Under the pieces are notes generated by a model, which saw only the letters and a list, made by a program, of their open reading frames with translations, was not told the DNA's origin and made no database searches. A stretch of DNA of 64,000 nucleotides from the NCBI GenBank assembly GCA_003259005.1, contig QLII01000001.1, positions 5,100,501-5,164,500 of the forward strand, in the 5' to 3' direction. This document shows positions 1-10,887 of the stretch, piece after piece. The DNA comes from Spirosoma telluris. Lineage in GTDB: Bacteria > Bacteroidota > Bacteroidia > Cytophagales > Spirosomataceae. The translations under genes and the position numbers were made by a program. Position 1 is the first letter of the stretch. Each line of letters starts with the position of its first letter.

Positions 1-573
1 TATGCTAAAACACTGGCAGAGAAGAATGTAAAGCTCCTGAAAGATATTGTAAGCGCCGAAATGCCTTTAGTTGGCTTAGAGCCATCGGCTATTTTGACTT
101 TTCGCGATGAGTATCCTGATTTGGTCGATGAATCGCTCATAGCGGCTGCGAAACAGCTAGCCGAACATACACTGACATTTGAGGAATTCATAGCCCGGGA
201 AGTAGATGCCGGGCGCATCCGGGCCGATCAGTTTACCGACGAGAAACGACTGATAAAACTACACGGTCACTGCCAGCAAAAAGCAGTCTCATCGTTAGTT
301 CCGGGTAAGAAAGCCTTATCCTTACCTAAAAACTACTCGGTTCAGCTGATTCCATCGGGTTGTTGCGGTATGGCAGGTTCATTCGGGTACGAAGCAGAAC
401 ATTATGAGGTTTCGATGAAAGTTGGGGAACTCGTGCTATTTCCAACCGTTCGCCAGCAACCAGCCGATGTCATTATAGCGGCTCCAGGAACTTCCTGCCG
501 CCACCAGATTAAAGATGGCACCAACCGAAAAGCGATACATCCGGCAGAGATTTTGCTTGACGCCTTAAAGTAA
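1..573 (+). CDS. FAD-linked oxidase / Fe-S (CCG domain) oxidoreductase, C-terminal part
   Basis: The reading frame is open from base 1, so the gene starts outside the window; 190 residues and the stop are visible. The visible part carries a cysteine-rich CCG-type motif: HGHCQQK at about residue 90 and SGCCGMAGSFGY at about residue 119, plus the upstream segment GLEPSAILTFRDEYP. This arrangement is typical of the C-terminal Fe-S module of fused GlcD/GlcF-type proteins (D-lactate or glycolate dehydrogenase family), in which an N-terminal FAD domain oxidises a 2-hydroxyacid and the Fe-S part passes on electrons. The substrate cannot be told from this fragment. It ends 71 bp before a MITE-like repeat. 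Confidence 0.8.
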   Translation, partial: YAKTLAEKNVKLLKDIVSAEMPLVGLEPSAILTFRDEYPDLVDESLIAAAKQLAEHTLTFEEFIAREVDAGRIRADQFTDEKRLIKLHGHCQQKAVSSLVPGKKALSLPKNYSVQLIPSGCCGMAGSFGYEAEHYEVSMKVGELVLFPTVRQQPADVIIAAPGTSCRHQIKDGTNRKAIHPAEILLDALK

Positions 574-644
574 AATCAGGCTATTACGATACGTTGTCAT
601 TCATAGTCAGGTATAGTCATGACTAGTCACTTATTGCTCAATTG

Positions 645-802
645 CTAGTGCTCGTCCAATTTAGTTTCTATAGATTCTCGGGGCGGCATCGGCCCGCAAC
701 GGCGGACCGTGTCCGACGCCCGCGCGGTTGATTCTATCGTATTGACAATCAGATACGAAAGAATCTATAGAAACAATAGAATCTATTTTGCCAAAGCACT
801 AG
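645..802. repeat. MITE-like inverted-repeat element, copy A
   Basis: The element is bounded by CTAGTGC at 645-651 and GCACTAG at 796-802. Its arms contain several GATTCTAT / ATAGAATC units, and a GC-rich block lies between them (TCTCGGGGCGGCATCGG near 677, and GTCCGACGCCCGCGCGG near 711). The same blocks recur at 43387-43538 and, in opposite orientation, at 55838-55970. No ORF fits inside. It is most simply a non-autonomous mobile repeat. Confidence 0.7.
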
Positions 803-896
803 TTATCAATAGCTTTCAATGAATGACAATTGACCGACAATACCTGACAACTTATGACTCCCTGGTTAAAAGGCGTGACATTAACGAATCGTTTAT

Positions 897-3469
897 ATGG
901 GGAAACGTTTACAGTTGTTGCTGAGCTTGCTTCTGCTGTCCCATTTTTACGGATTGGCTCAACAAATTAATCCCCCAACGGCGGGTTGTGCCATTCAAGA
1001 CCTTACAGCAAACGAGCGGAAATCGCTGGACAAGGATGCCGCTTTTGCGCTACGTATAAAAAAGGCCACCAATGCAGCCTTTACAGCCATTACCTATGTC
1101 CCGATTCGGCCCCATATCCTCCGCCGGGCTGACGGAACGGGGGGCATGTCGCTATCGGTTATCAATCAGGTCATAGCCATCACGAATAGCTACTTTCTCC
1201 TCAATGGCTATGGTATTCAGTTCTATTTTGCTGGAACGTCGCCCGACTATGTTGATAATGATGCGCAGTACAACAGCACCAGCGACGAAAACCTGATTAC
1301 ACAGGGCCATGATGTAACAAATGCCCTGAATCAGTATTATGTCCACTCATTTGCTTCAGGTGCGGGGGGCTATGCCTATTACCCATCTAATAGTGTAATG
1401 TCTACCCGTTCCTTTATTCTGAACGAAATTGGTTATGAGTATGACATGGGAAATCGCCTGATACCGCATGAGTTGGGACACAATTTTAACCTTGTACATA
1501 CCTTTGGCGAACGACCCGGAAATGGCTCGCTGGGTTCGGGTACTACGCTCGAATTAGTGACGCGGGGGCTGGTGCCAATTGCACCACAGAGGGGGACTAT
1601 CTCTGCGATACACCTGCCGATCCATACAATATAGCGGGTGCTAATCTGGTCTATGTCGATAACTGCCCCCAGTATGATCCAACCAGTACGGCGCGAGACG
1701 CGAATAATCAACCCTATTCGCCCTCAATCACGAATATCATGTCGTACTATTTCCCCTGTACGAGTGACTTCACGCCCGACCAATACGACCGTATGCAGGC
1801 TGCATTGGCCCTCCGGCAGTCACATACCGCTTACACGCTCGATTATCCGCCTACGGTTGTAGCAGCTCCAAGTAATGTGGTAGCGACTGTGGAGATGAAT
1901 CAGGTGATCCTGAACTGGCAGGACAATGGCACCAACGAAATGGGCTATTTTATTGAGCGATCTACTTCGCCAGTATCAGGCTTTGTCATGATTGGGGGCG
2001 TTGGGCCAGATGCTACTACGTTCACAGATACCCAAATAAGCAGTCTCACGACTTATTATTACCGAATAAAACCATCTAACTCCACCACAGGAAGTACTAG
2101 TCCAACGATCAGTATCACAACCAATGCCTGCCATCCGTCGTTTACCTATGCCTGTTTATATCCCGTTGGTATAGCAAGTTTAGCCATAAATAATGTTTTG
2201 CTGAGCCAGAATTCGGGCTGTTCGCCTAATGGTTACGGGGTATTTTCTACATCCACTACCGTTCAGGCAGGTTTGTCTTATCCAGTATCAGGCACACTTC
2301 TCTATGCGCCGTATACGCAGGGCGTAACGATCTGGGCCGACCTGAATCGAAACGGCTCATTTGAAACCGATCAGGGGGAGCGTTTATTTCAAACACCAAC
2401 CACGATAACCGGCCAATTTTCGGGTAGCCTTACGCTACCAGTCAGCCTTACCGCTGGAGCCTTACCAATTCGCGTCGTGACTGTTTTTGCTGCGGTTCCA
2501 ACTAATCCCTGTGGAGCTTATTCATACGGTGAAGCCGAAGATTATATACTAACGATCATTAATCCAGCCGATCTGAGTTTATCGCTGCAAACGAATACGC
2601 GAACGCCAGCTATTAATGAGCCTGTTAGCTACTCCCTAACGATGCGTAACGATGGGCCATTTAATGCAACGGGTATCCAATGGCAAAATCGACTACCTAC
2701 AGGCTTAACATTTGCGAGTGGCGGAACTGATGTAATAGGCTCCTCCACCGCCGTGAGCGGCACAACTAGTTTCTCACTGGGTGCTAATCAGTCCGTTACC
2801 GTCATCTATCAACTTCAGGCGACTCAACCGGGTATTTATATAAATTCGGCTCAGATTATTAGTAGTGATCAGGTCGATCCTGATAGCCAGCCAGACTCAG
2901 GTACAGGCGATGGTCAGGATGATGAAGCGTCGGTAGATATACGTACGGTGTCCAGTACAACTGCTGTCTTGACTGAAGTCTATACATCCCCTAACCCAAA
3001 TCAGACACCTTTACCCGCTGTTCTCTCCAATCAACCCGCTCCTAATCCTGTAAAAGCTGACCTATCGCTGGCATTGGTACTGAACACGCACACGGCTCGT
3101 GTTGGTCAACCGGTAACAGTTACTATTACGATCAGTAATGCTGGAAGCTTAGCCGCGTCAAACACGGTTGTACGGGATACACTACGAGGGTTCACATTCA
3201 GTTCCTCGCCAACGGGCATGAGTGTCGTTACTAGTAGCAGTGGCTATACAATTATTGAAGGAACAGTGGCTTCTCTTACCGCAGGCAGCTCAGCGCAACT
3301 GATTTTTACCGCTATACCCATCGCCGTAGGTAGTCTACAAAATGCCGCCCAAATCTGGTCCACTACCATTGAAGATCCAGATTCAACGCCCGGCTCTATA
3401 ACACCAGCGGCCAATAATCTGAATGGAGAAGACGATGTTGCGTGGATAGATCTACGAGTGGACCCCTAG
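897..3469 (+). CDS. Secreted M43 (pappalysin-like) zinc metalloprotease with Fn3, GEVED and DUF11 domains; frameshifted
   Basis: The protein starts with a signal peptide (residues 1-22). The catalytic domain follows, with zinc motif HELGHNFNLVH and the downstream Met-turn NIMSYY of M43 proteases. Then come an Fn3-like domain (about 1855-2130), a GEVED domain (about 2150-2550, ending GEAEDYILTI) and two DUF11 repeats (about 2560-2950 and 3055-3460), giving about 858 residues. The frame is broken at the G5 run 1564-1568; one extra G restores a continuous product through GANCTTEGDYLCDTPADP. It would be exported and degrade extracellular protein. No type IX C-terminal sorting domain is visible, so the anchoring route is unclear. 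It is a lone gene between a repeat and a convergent permease. Confidence 0.8.
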
Positions 3470-3483
3470 AGCGTGCGATATCC

Positions 3484-4856
3484 TCATTCACTAAAAGGCC
3501 ATTGTTTCCGAACCCCCGACGAAATCAGGAATGTGATGATACCTAATCCGATAACGGTCAGGCCGGAAAGCATAAATGTGAAACCCGTTGAAAAGAAGAT
3601 AAAGAGCCAAATACCAATGGCCAGTATCACCGGCAACGGATAGAGCGGCATTCGAAAAGGGAACTCAACCGCAGCCCGTCGGCGATGGAGCAGCAGCAAG
3701 CCAATGGCCTGCCCAACAAACTGCACGACGATACGCATGGCCAGAATGGCCATAATGACATCACCTAGCCGGAATAACAGGCTGAATATAAACCCAAGCC
3801 CACCCAGGAAAAGCAACGACATATAGGGAAACTTACGGGTTGGGTGAAGTTTGGCAAAAATCCCAAAAAACTGCCCATCGACAGCAGCGGCATAGGGCAC
3901 CCGCGAATAACCCAGCAATACCGCAAACAAAGATGAAAATGCGACTAACAACACCAATACGGTAGCCAGTCGAGCAGCCCCGGCCCCGTAGAGCGTTTCA
4001 ACAAACGTACTGACAATGAACTCACTATTCTGAGCAACTTGCCAGGGCACTACGCTTACTACACTCAAATTCATAAGTAGATACAAACCAGCAATGCCTA
4101 CAATCGAAATAAACATGCTAACCGGGATATTGCGTCCGGGTCGTTGAATTTCTCCCCCAGATGACACACATTATAGTATCCCAGATAGCAGTAAATGGTC
4201 TTAACCGATGCCTGACCTAATCCGGCAGCTAACAATCCACCGCTAACCGATCCCATCGACTGGAGTGTTTCTGATAAGGGAATCCGTGCATTGCTTAATC
4301 CACCAATAATAATCCAGCCCAAGGTAAGCAATACCGCTCCCCACATAACCAGCCCAATCTTGCCTATGGAGTCGATCTTCCGATACAGCAACGCAATGAT
4401 AATCAACACGACCCCACCCGAAACAGCTTTGCGTTGCCATTCATCCAGCGGCATCAGATAAGAAGCATACTGAGCGAACCCGATAGCACCGGAAGCCACG
4501 ACCAACGGAGCCTGAATCAGCGTTTGCCAGACATATAGAAAGGAAAGTAACTTCCCCCAACGCTGTTCGCCATACGAAATTTTCAAAAAGTTGTAACTCC
4601 CGCCCGCTTGTGGAAAGGCGGCTCCTAATTCGGCCCAAACGAAGGCGTCGATCAGTGAGACAACGGCACCCAGTACCCAGGCCCACAAAAAAAGCGGGCC
4701 ACCCATTGTTTTGATAACCAGCGGCAGCACCACAAACGGCCCAATACCGACCATGTCGATCATGTTAAGGGCAGTCCCTTGCAGGAGCGTCAAACTGCGA
4801 GGCAGATCAGACGATGCCGTATGGGAAGACTGATTAGGAGGTGTAGCGTTACTCAA
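3484..4856 (-). CDS. APC-family amino acid permease; frameshifted
   Basis: About 458 residues with roughly 12 hydrophobic segments make this an inner-membrane amino acid/polyamine transporter of the APC superfamily. The N-terminal segment LTLLQGTALNMIDMVGIGPF and the conserved middle block with GLGQASVKTIYCYLGYYN are typical. The frame breaks at the C5 run 4154-4158 (G5 on the coding strand); one extra G gives NVCHLGGEIQRPGRNIPVS, the expected family sequence. The start is taken as TTG at 4856 because a stop lies just upstream in frame. It converges with the metalloprotease gene. The substrate is not identifiable. Confidence 0.8.
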
Positions 4857-4956
4857 TAGCGTATTGGATAACAGACTAAGTTAAGAAGAGTGCACTTAGT
4901 TGACTAAGGTTTGAAAAGCCCTAAAAGTTCGGACAAACCCTCGTTCATGCTCACAA

Positions 4957-5012
4957 ATACGCCCCGTAAGTGATGCCAACTTATTAAGTCTGGCATCACC
5001 TACGGGGCGTAT
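4957..5012 (-). terminator. Strong hairpin downstream of the TonB receptor gene
   Basis: The arms 4957-4978 and 4991-5012 form a 22-bp stem with one mismatch and a 12-nt loop. It begins 19 bp past the stop of the receptor gene and precedes the permease gene on the same strand. It has no long T run, so it may work as a transcript-end stabiliser as much as a terminator. Confidence 0.6.
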
Positions 5013-5030
5013 CAAGCACTGAGTTATGAC

Positions 5031-8000
5031 TTAGTTCATCAACTGATCGAACGTCAGGCTGATGTAATACATAGACCCAACGCTGGGGTTACCCCAGGAT
5101 TGCGTATAGAGTTTACCTGTCAGGTTCGTTCCGCCCACTTTCAGGATAGATTTGATCCCTGATAGCTTCTTACTAATCTGAGCATCCAAGGTGCTATAAG
5201 CCGGAATAATCGTTTGCTGACGGCCAGTAGCCTCCGTATTAGCAAAACTCGACTCCCACAGGAACGAATCCTGGGCGCGATACACCACATTGAAGCCAAA
5301 GCCCGTACCGCCTACGTTCCGATTACCGAAAGTCAGGTTATAGCGGTACTTTGGTGTATTGAAAAACGTAACAAAGCCAGTTGGAATCTTATCCTGATCA
5401 ATGAGGTAGTTCGACGAAACGTTGGCCCCAATCGTGTAATGAGCAGGTAGCATGTAATCTACCCCAATGGCCCAGCCCGCGTTTTTCAACTGCGTTGGTG
5501 AGTTAACTGGATAGGAATACACGTTGCGCGTTGATCCACTGATGAGTTGCAAAGTAGAGGCAGGATCGGTCAGCGTTACTGGCGACTTACCCTGAACCAC
5601 AATTTCACTACCCAGGAAATTCAGGAAGCGGTTGTAATAATAATAGGCGTCAATAAATAATTTATTGCCCAGTAACCCTTTGTAGCCTACTTCATAGGTT
5701 TCTACACGCTCAGGATCGTAGCCGGGATTGCTTGATGTTTTCAACAAACCAAGTGCCTGTGGTAAAGCGGCTGCGCCCCCCTGCTGCAAAGTGGCCCCAA
5801 ATGCCTGCACCGACTGGAGTGTATAAACCGGGCTGCCGCTAAAATTGTATTTCTGTTTAAAAAATGGCAAACCACCAATCAGACGAGCACTCGGTGTGTT
5901 CAGGTCAATATACTGATCCTGGGTGGTTGGGATACGGAAACCCCGCTGAAACGATGCCCGGAAATTATGGACTTTAGCCACCGTTAATACGGCCGAGAAT
6001 CTCGGGCTTACCTGCGCCTTAAAGTTCTGGTTCTTGTCGTAACGTAATGAGCCTGTCAGTTTCAGCACGTCGGCCAGCGTTTTCGATGCCTGCACATAAG
6101 CCCCATATTCGTCGATGGTAAACTCTTTTCCATTTTCGTCACGGGCAAACAACGTACCTTCAGAGTTAAGAGCATATCGGCGAATGTTCCCCCCCATAAT
6201 CAACTCAACTGTTTTAGGATTGATCAGCTTGCTGAAGTTATACATAACCTCTCCATGATACAGATTGGTTTTGTCTAAGAAGCGCGCGCCTACGCCCGTG
6301 GCATCGCCTGGAATCGGCTTCCCGGTAACGGCATCAAACGCTTGCTGAAAACCAGGCGTACCTGGCAGCAACCGATTTTTATCGGCAGCACCGCGAGCCT
6401 GATTCAACAGCGTTGATTGCTGGCTGGTTGCATACGCCTGAGCAGCAGCCAGTGCGGCCGCAGGTGTTTGCCCGGCCCCAGCGCCGTTAAATAGGCACCG
6501 GCATAGCCTGTAAGGGCAGATTGCGCATAGGTCCCAAAATAGGTTGGAAACCAGGTGGATGCACTACCACTCCAGGCTTCATTGATTCCCTGACCCAAAA
6601 TAGATGTAGCATAAGCATCTCCCGAACGTTCCTGTGTCGTATAGGCACGTACGAAGAAGTTAGACCCACGTAATTCAAGTTTGTATTGGCCCAGCTTAAA
6701 GCCTTTAATATAATAGCGATCAGCACCCGTATACACCGTTGTACCCGTTCCCCAGTTTGCCTGAAAAATAGCTTCGACATTATCATTCAGGCGATAATGC
6801 AAGGCTCCATTCAGCTTTAGGTTCGTAGCATTATATTGTACCAGATCACTTTCCTGATAACCCGTCCGCGAAATATTCAGGTTGGGGATAATGTTATTGA
6901 AAATCTGCTGGGGCGTCAGTCCTGTCAATTGGGGTAGGGTGGCGTTTCCTGCCTGTGGGATTTGGGTCGTGGCAATGGCACCTAAAATCGCTGAGGTTCC
7001 GTTTGCACCCGTCCCAGGAACTCCATTGCCATACAGATTCGAATAAAGATTGGCACTGGCATCGCCATATATATTGATACCATCATACCCTGAATTATTG
7101 GTACGATTTCCATTATCGAGCGTAAACCCATTAGAATAACTTTGGTCGCGGTAATCCGTTGCCTGCCAGTCTTTAGCCGACAGATATGACACCCCTACTT
7201 TAAACGCAAACTTATTATTAAATGCCTTGGCATAACGAAACGCGGCATCATAAAATGGTGTTGTTGCCGTTGATCGGTTGCTGGCATTCATTACCCCGGC
7301 TTTGGCATACGCGCTCAGCCCCTGATACAGAAATGGGCTTTTTGAGTTCATGAGCAGCAGGCCGTTAATAGCATTAGGGCCATACAGCGCAGAAGCCGCA
7401 CCCGGAAGTAATTCGACACTTTCCAGATCCAGTTCCGATACGCCAGCAATATTACCTACTGAGAAATTCAGGCCCGGAGCCTGATTGTCCATCCCATCGA
7501 GCAGTTGAACAACTCGCGTATTCCCGTTAGCCCCAAATCCGCGCACGTTAACCGATTTGAAGGTCAAACTTTGCGTGCTCATATCTACGCCTTTAATATT
7601 CTGCAAGGCATCGTAGAACGTGGCCGACGGCGTAGATTGAAACGAGCGAATGTCCAGGCGTTCAACTGATACCGGCGACTTCAGTACGCTTTCTTCCACC
7701 CGCGAAGCCGATACAACCACTTCCTGACCCAGCATCACCTGCTCTTTGAGCACAACCGCAAGATCAGTGCGATCACCATTAATCGTAAATTCCTGGGTTT
7801 GGAAACCAACACCCGTCACGGCCACAACAAATGGTGTTGGTGTATTTGTCGTCAGCGAGAAATTACCTTTCTGGTCGGTAATAGTCCCGATAACTTTGCC
7901 TTTCACAGCAATGCTAATGCCGGCAAGTTCATCGTGCCGGGCATCATCGGTCACTTTTCCAGCAATACGCGTCTGCGCTAACGTAGCCACGCTTAGTAAG

Positions 8001-8044
8001 CTAAAAAGCCCGAAAAACAGGGAATTAGTAATTAGTTTTCTCAT
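5031..8044 (-). CDS. TonB-dependent outer-membrane receptor; frameshifted
   Basis: A signal peptide (residues 1-23) is followed by a carboxypeptidase-regulatory-like beta-sandwich (about 25-105). A plug domain starts near the motif ESVLKSPVSVERLD and contains VRGFGANGNTRVVQLLDGMD. A large beta-barrel follows, ending in the aromatic terminus YISLTFDQLMN; the total is about 1005 residues. It imports a large substrate across the outer membrane using TonB energy. No SusD partner lies next to it, so the substrate (siderophore, vitamin or oligosaccharide) is unknown. The frame breaks at the C4 run 6476-6479; one extra base gives a continuous barrel through ALGAGQTPAAALAAAQAYA. It is divergent from a Gfo/Idh/MocA gene. 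Confidence 0.88.
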
Positions 8045-8069
8045 AAGTAGATAATAAAAGTGCGGTTAT

Positions 8070-8084
8070 GTAACTGCCAGTTAC
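8070..8084. promoter_or_regulatory. Perfect palindrome in the divergent TonB / oxidoreductase intergenic region
   Basis: GTAACTG-C-CAGTTAC is a perfect 7+1+7 inverted repeat 26 bp upstream of the TonB receptor start. It sits just downstream of the putative promoter at 8093-8124, so it could be a regulator-binding site or a hairpin in the 5' leader. Confidence 0.35.
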
Positions 8085-8092
8085 GTTGCCGC

Positions 8093-8124
8093 TAAAAGTA
8101 CGGATAAGTCTGCTTTTTGTGCAA
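8093..8124 (-). promoter_or_regulatory. Possible promoter of the TonB receptor gene
   Basis: On the minus strand there is a TTG (8122-8124), a 21-bp spacer and TACTTTTA (8093-8100). This is one base off the Bacteroidota -7 consensus TAnnTTTG, with a slightly long spacer. It lies about 50 bp before the receptor start. Confidence 0.35.
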
Positions 8125-8264
8125 CTATTTCTTGACATTGATAAATTATTTTCCACTGACCTACTAGCTGGCAAAAACATGTTTTGAGCATCAATAGTAA
8201 ATTCAATCTTAAGCGTTCTTTTTCAATAGACAACTTTCTCAAGCGATATTTTTCTATACAAATC

Positions 8265-9626
8265 ATGGCACAAGAATCGAATCAGGATCGTCGGGAGTTT
8301 TTAAAAACTTCTGGCCTGCTTACAGGTGGCGCTATTTTAGGTAGCTTACCTTTTAGCACCCAGGCTGCTGAACGCCCAACCTCTCGCTTTCATTTTTCAG
8401 TAAATGATACCATCAAGGTAGCCCTCATTGGCTGTGGTGGACGTGGTACGGGCGCGGCTCAGCAGGCCCTCAACACGAAGCAGAATATCAAAATCGTAGC
8501 GATGGCCGATGCCTTCCGTGATCGTCTTGATGATGCCTACAAAGCTCTGACGGAGCGCGGTTTGAAAGCAGCCGATGGTTCACCTAAAGTCGATGTGCCA
8601 GAAGATCATAAGTTCGTAGGTTTTGATGCCTATAAACAGGCTATAGCCTTAGCCGATGTCGTTATTCTGGCGACTCCTCCCGGCTTCCGTCCAAGCCACT
8701 TTGAGGAAGCAGTCCGGCAGAGCAAGCAGGTGTTTATGGAGAAACCCGTAGCTACCGATGCACCGGGGGTTCGACGTGTATTAGCCGCTGCCGAAGAAGC
8801 AAAACGTAAAAAACTGAATGTAGTGGTGGGTTTACAACGGCGCTACCAGCCTAGCTACCGCGAAATGATCAAGCGCATTCACGATGGAGCCCTGGGTGAC
8901 ATCGTTGGCGGTCAGGTCTACTGGGTGAGCGGGGGCGTTTGGCAAAAGCCTCGCAAACCGGGTCAAACCGAAATGGATTATCAGATGCGCAACTGGTATT
9001 ATTTCAACTGGCTCTGTGGCGACCATATCAATGAGCAGCACGTTCATAACATCGACGTAGCCAACTGGGTAAAAAACAGTTATCCTGTTTCCTGCCAGGG
9101 AACAGGTGGGCGTCAGGTTCGGACGGGTAAAGATTACGGCGAAATTTTCGATCACCACATCGTCGATTTCGTTTATGCCGATGGTACCACCATTAACAGC
9201 CAGTGTCGCCACTACGAAGGTACGTATAGTCGGGTAGACGAGATGTTCCTGGGCACAAAGGGCAAGGTCGAAGGGATGGAAAAGAAAACCAGCGCCTTAA
9301 TGGGCTATAATGGGCAGCCTCTTTTCAGCTACAACGCGAAAGCGGATGGCAATCCCTACCAAATCGAACACGACGAACTATTCGAGGCCGTCGCGAAAAA
9401 CGAGTACAAATTCGCTGATGCTGAACGAGTAGCGAAAAGCACGATGACGGCACTGATGGGTCGCATGGCAACCTATTCCGGCAAAGTTGTGAAATGGGAC
9501 GAAGCCCTAAACTCGCAAATTGACCTTTTCCCAACGACACTGGCCTGGGACGCCATGCCCAAGAGCCTGCCTGATAAAGATGGCTGGTATCAGATTGCCG
9601 TACCGGGCAAGACAATAGCGGTGTAA
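8265..9626 (+). CDS. Tat-exported Gfo/Idh/MocA family oxidoreductase
   Basis: I chose the ATG at 8265 because it places a twin-arginine-type signal at the N-terminus (RREFLKTSGLLTGGAILG); an upstream in-frame start at 8184 would bury it. The mature part begins with a Rossmann NAD(P)-binding motif, ALIGCGGRGTGAAQQ. It then has the family EKP motif (MEKPVATDAPG) and a C-terminal alpha/beta substrate domain. The length is about 453 residues, usual for exported Bacteroidota members. Such enzymes oxidise or reduce sugars and cyclitols, and some act as NAD-dependent glycosidases; the substrate here cannot be predicted. It ends at a clear terminator (9651-9695). Confidence 0.85.
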   Translation: MAQESNQDRREFLKTSGLLTGGAILGSLPFSTQAAERPTSRFHFSVNDTIKVALIGCGGRGTGAAQQALNTKQNIKIVAMADAFRDRLDDAYKALTERGLKAADGSPKVDVPEDHKFVGFDAYKQAIALADVVILATPPGFRPSHFEEAVRQSKQVFMEKPVATDAPGVRRVLAAAEEAKRKKLNVVVGLQRRYQPSYREMIKRIHDGALGDIVGGQVYWVSGGVWQKPRKPGQTEMDYQMRNWYYFNWLCGDHINEQHVHNIDVANWVKNSYPVSCQGTGGRQVRTGKDYGEIFDHHIVDFVYADGTTINSQCRHYEGTYSRVDEMFLGTKGKVEGMEKKTSALMGYNGQPLFSYNAKADGNPYQIEHDELFEAVAKNEYKFADAERVAKSTMTALMGRMATYSGKVVKWDEALNSQIDLFPTTLAWDAMPKSLPDKDGWYQIAVPGKTIAV

Positions 9627-9650
9627 TTGTATTTTTATACTGACGCAACC

Positions 9651-9695
9651 GAAAAAGCTAGCTGTGCATCTACCAGATAATCAGCTAGCTTTTTC
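9651..9695 (+). terminator. Intrinsic terminator after the Gfo/Idh/MocA gene
   Basis: A perfect 14-bp stem (9651-9664 with 9682-9695, GAAAAAGCTAGCTG) with a 17-nt loop ends in a T run. It stops only 5 bp before the next start codon at 9701. Confidence 0.8.
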
Positions 9696-9700
9696 ATTTT

Positions 9701-10879
9701 ATGGCCACCGTTCAGCAACGAGAACATTATATTGATTGGATCAGGGTTCTCGCCTTTATGATCTTAATTTTCTTCCACTGCTCAATGCCCTTTGTTCGGT
9801 TTGGCTGGGAGATTAAAAACACGGAACACTCCATCTTCCTAGACCGGATTATCATTTGGCTGCATCAATGGAGGTTACCCTTACTGTTTTTCATTTCTGG
9901 CGTAGGGGTTAGTTTTTCCTTGCGCAAACGGTCGGTTCTTTCATTTTTTGGGGAGCGCGTCGTTCGTCTGTTCATCCCTCTAGTCTTTTCCATGTTTTTT
10001 ATCATTCCTCTTCAGGTCTATTTCGAACGCCTGCAAGAGAAGAAAATCCATGAATCCTACTGGAGTTTTTATCCTGGTGTTTGGGAGTTGACGCCCTATC
10101 CGGAGGGAGCCCTTACCTGGAGTCATTTATGGTTCGTAGTCTATCTTTTTGTCTTCACGATTTTACTCCTCCCTGTATTTTCTTTACTAAAAATCAGTCG
10201 GTTACAACGCTGGAAACAAACGATTAATCCTTTCTTCAGCCATCCACTCGCCAACCTCTCCCTGGCGATTCCCTTTATAGCCTACTATTTTCTGTGGTAT
10301 ATCCGCTGGCCAGTTCAAGGTAGCTTATTGGATGACTGGTATCTCTTTAATTCATCGATTACGTTTTATTTCTTCGGCTATTTTCTGGCTGATTTGCCAT
10401 CTTTCTGGAAAACCTGCGAAACGTATCGAGCCTATTTTTTAGCGGTAACCTTAGTTTGTCTGACTGTTTTATTCTGGAAGTATTACTGGCTGGTCGAGCT
10501 ACCGAAACAGCAGGACAGCTCGCTTTATTTATACAGCTTTTTTGATGGTTTACACATCTGGTCTATTATTCTAACCATCATTGGTTTTGCCCGACGCTAT
10601 CTAAATTTTTCAAATCCAACCCTTGTCTATTTGACATCGGCCGTTTACCCATTTTATATCCTCCACCAAACCGTTATTGTGGCCACTGGCTACTATATTG
10701 TTCAGTGGCAAAGCCCGATCTGGATTAAATTAACGGCGCTCATTATCACTTGCTTTGTCTGTATACTTACGCTCTATCACTTCCTGATTCGCCCGTTTAT
10801 CCTGACACGAATTCTGTATGGATTAAAGCCGAAGCAACTCATACCAACTCAAAACGTATCGTATGCGGAACAGGAATAA
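9701..10879 (+). CDS. Acyltransferase family 3 membrane protein
   Basis: This 392-residue protein has about ten hydrophobic segments. Its N-terminus HYIDWIRVLAFMILIFFHCSMPF matches the start of acyltransferase-3 proteins, including the conserved His in helix 1. These enzymes move acetyl or other acyl groups onto sugars, lipids or peptides at the inner membrane. The donor and acceptor are unknown. The start lies directly behind the terminator of the preceding gene, so it has almost no visible leader. It converges with ApbE with an 8-bp gap. Confidence 0.8.
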   Translation: MATVQQREHYIDWIRVLAFMILIFFHCSMPFVRFGWEIKNTEHSIFLDRIIIWLHQWRLPLLFFISGVGVSFSLRKRSVLSFFGERVVRLFIPLVFSMFFIIPLQVYFERLQEKKIHESYWSFYPGVWELTPYPEGALTWSHLWFVVYLFVFTILLLPVFSLLKISRLQRWKQTINPFFSHPLANLSLAIPFIAYYFLWYIRWPVQGSLLDDWYLFNSSITFYFFGYFLADLPSFWKTCETYRAYFLAVTLVCLTVLFWKYYWLVELPKQQDSSLYLYSFFDGLHIWSIILTIIGFARRYLNFSNPTLVYLTSAVYPFYILHQTVIVATGYYIVQWQSPIWIKLTALIITCFVCILTLYHFLIRPFILTRILYGLKPKQLIPTQNVSYAEQE

Positions 10880-10887
10880 CACCCTAC

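Noticed and set aside
8832..9212. 126-residue minus-strand ORF
   Set aside because: It lies wholly inside the Gfo/Idh/MocA gene, whose frame has clear family motifs.
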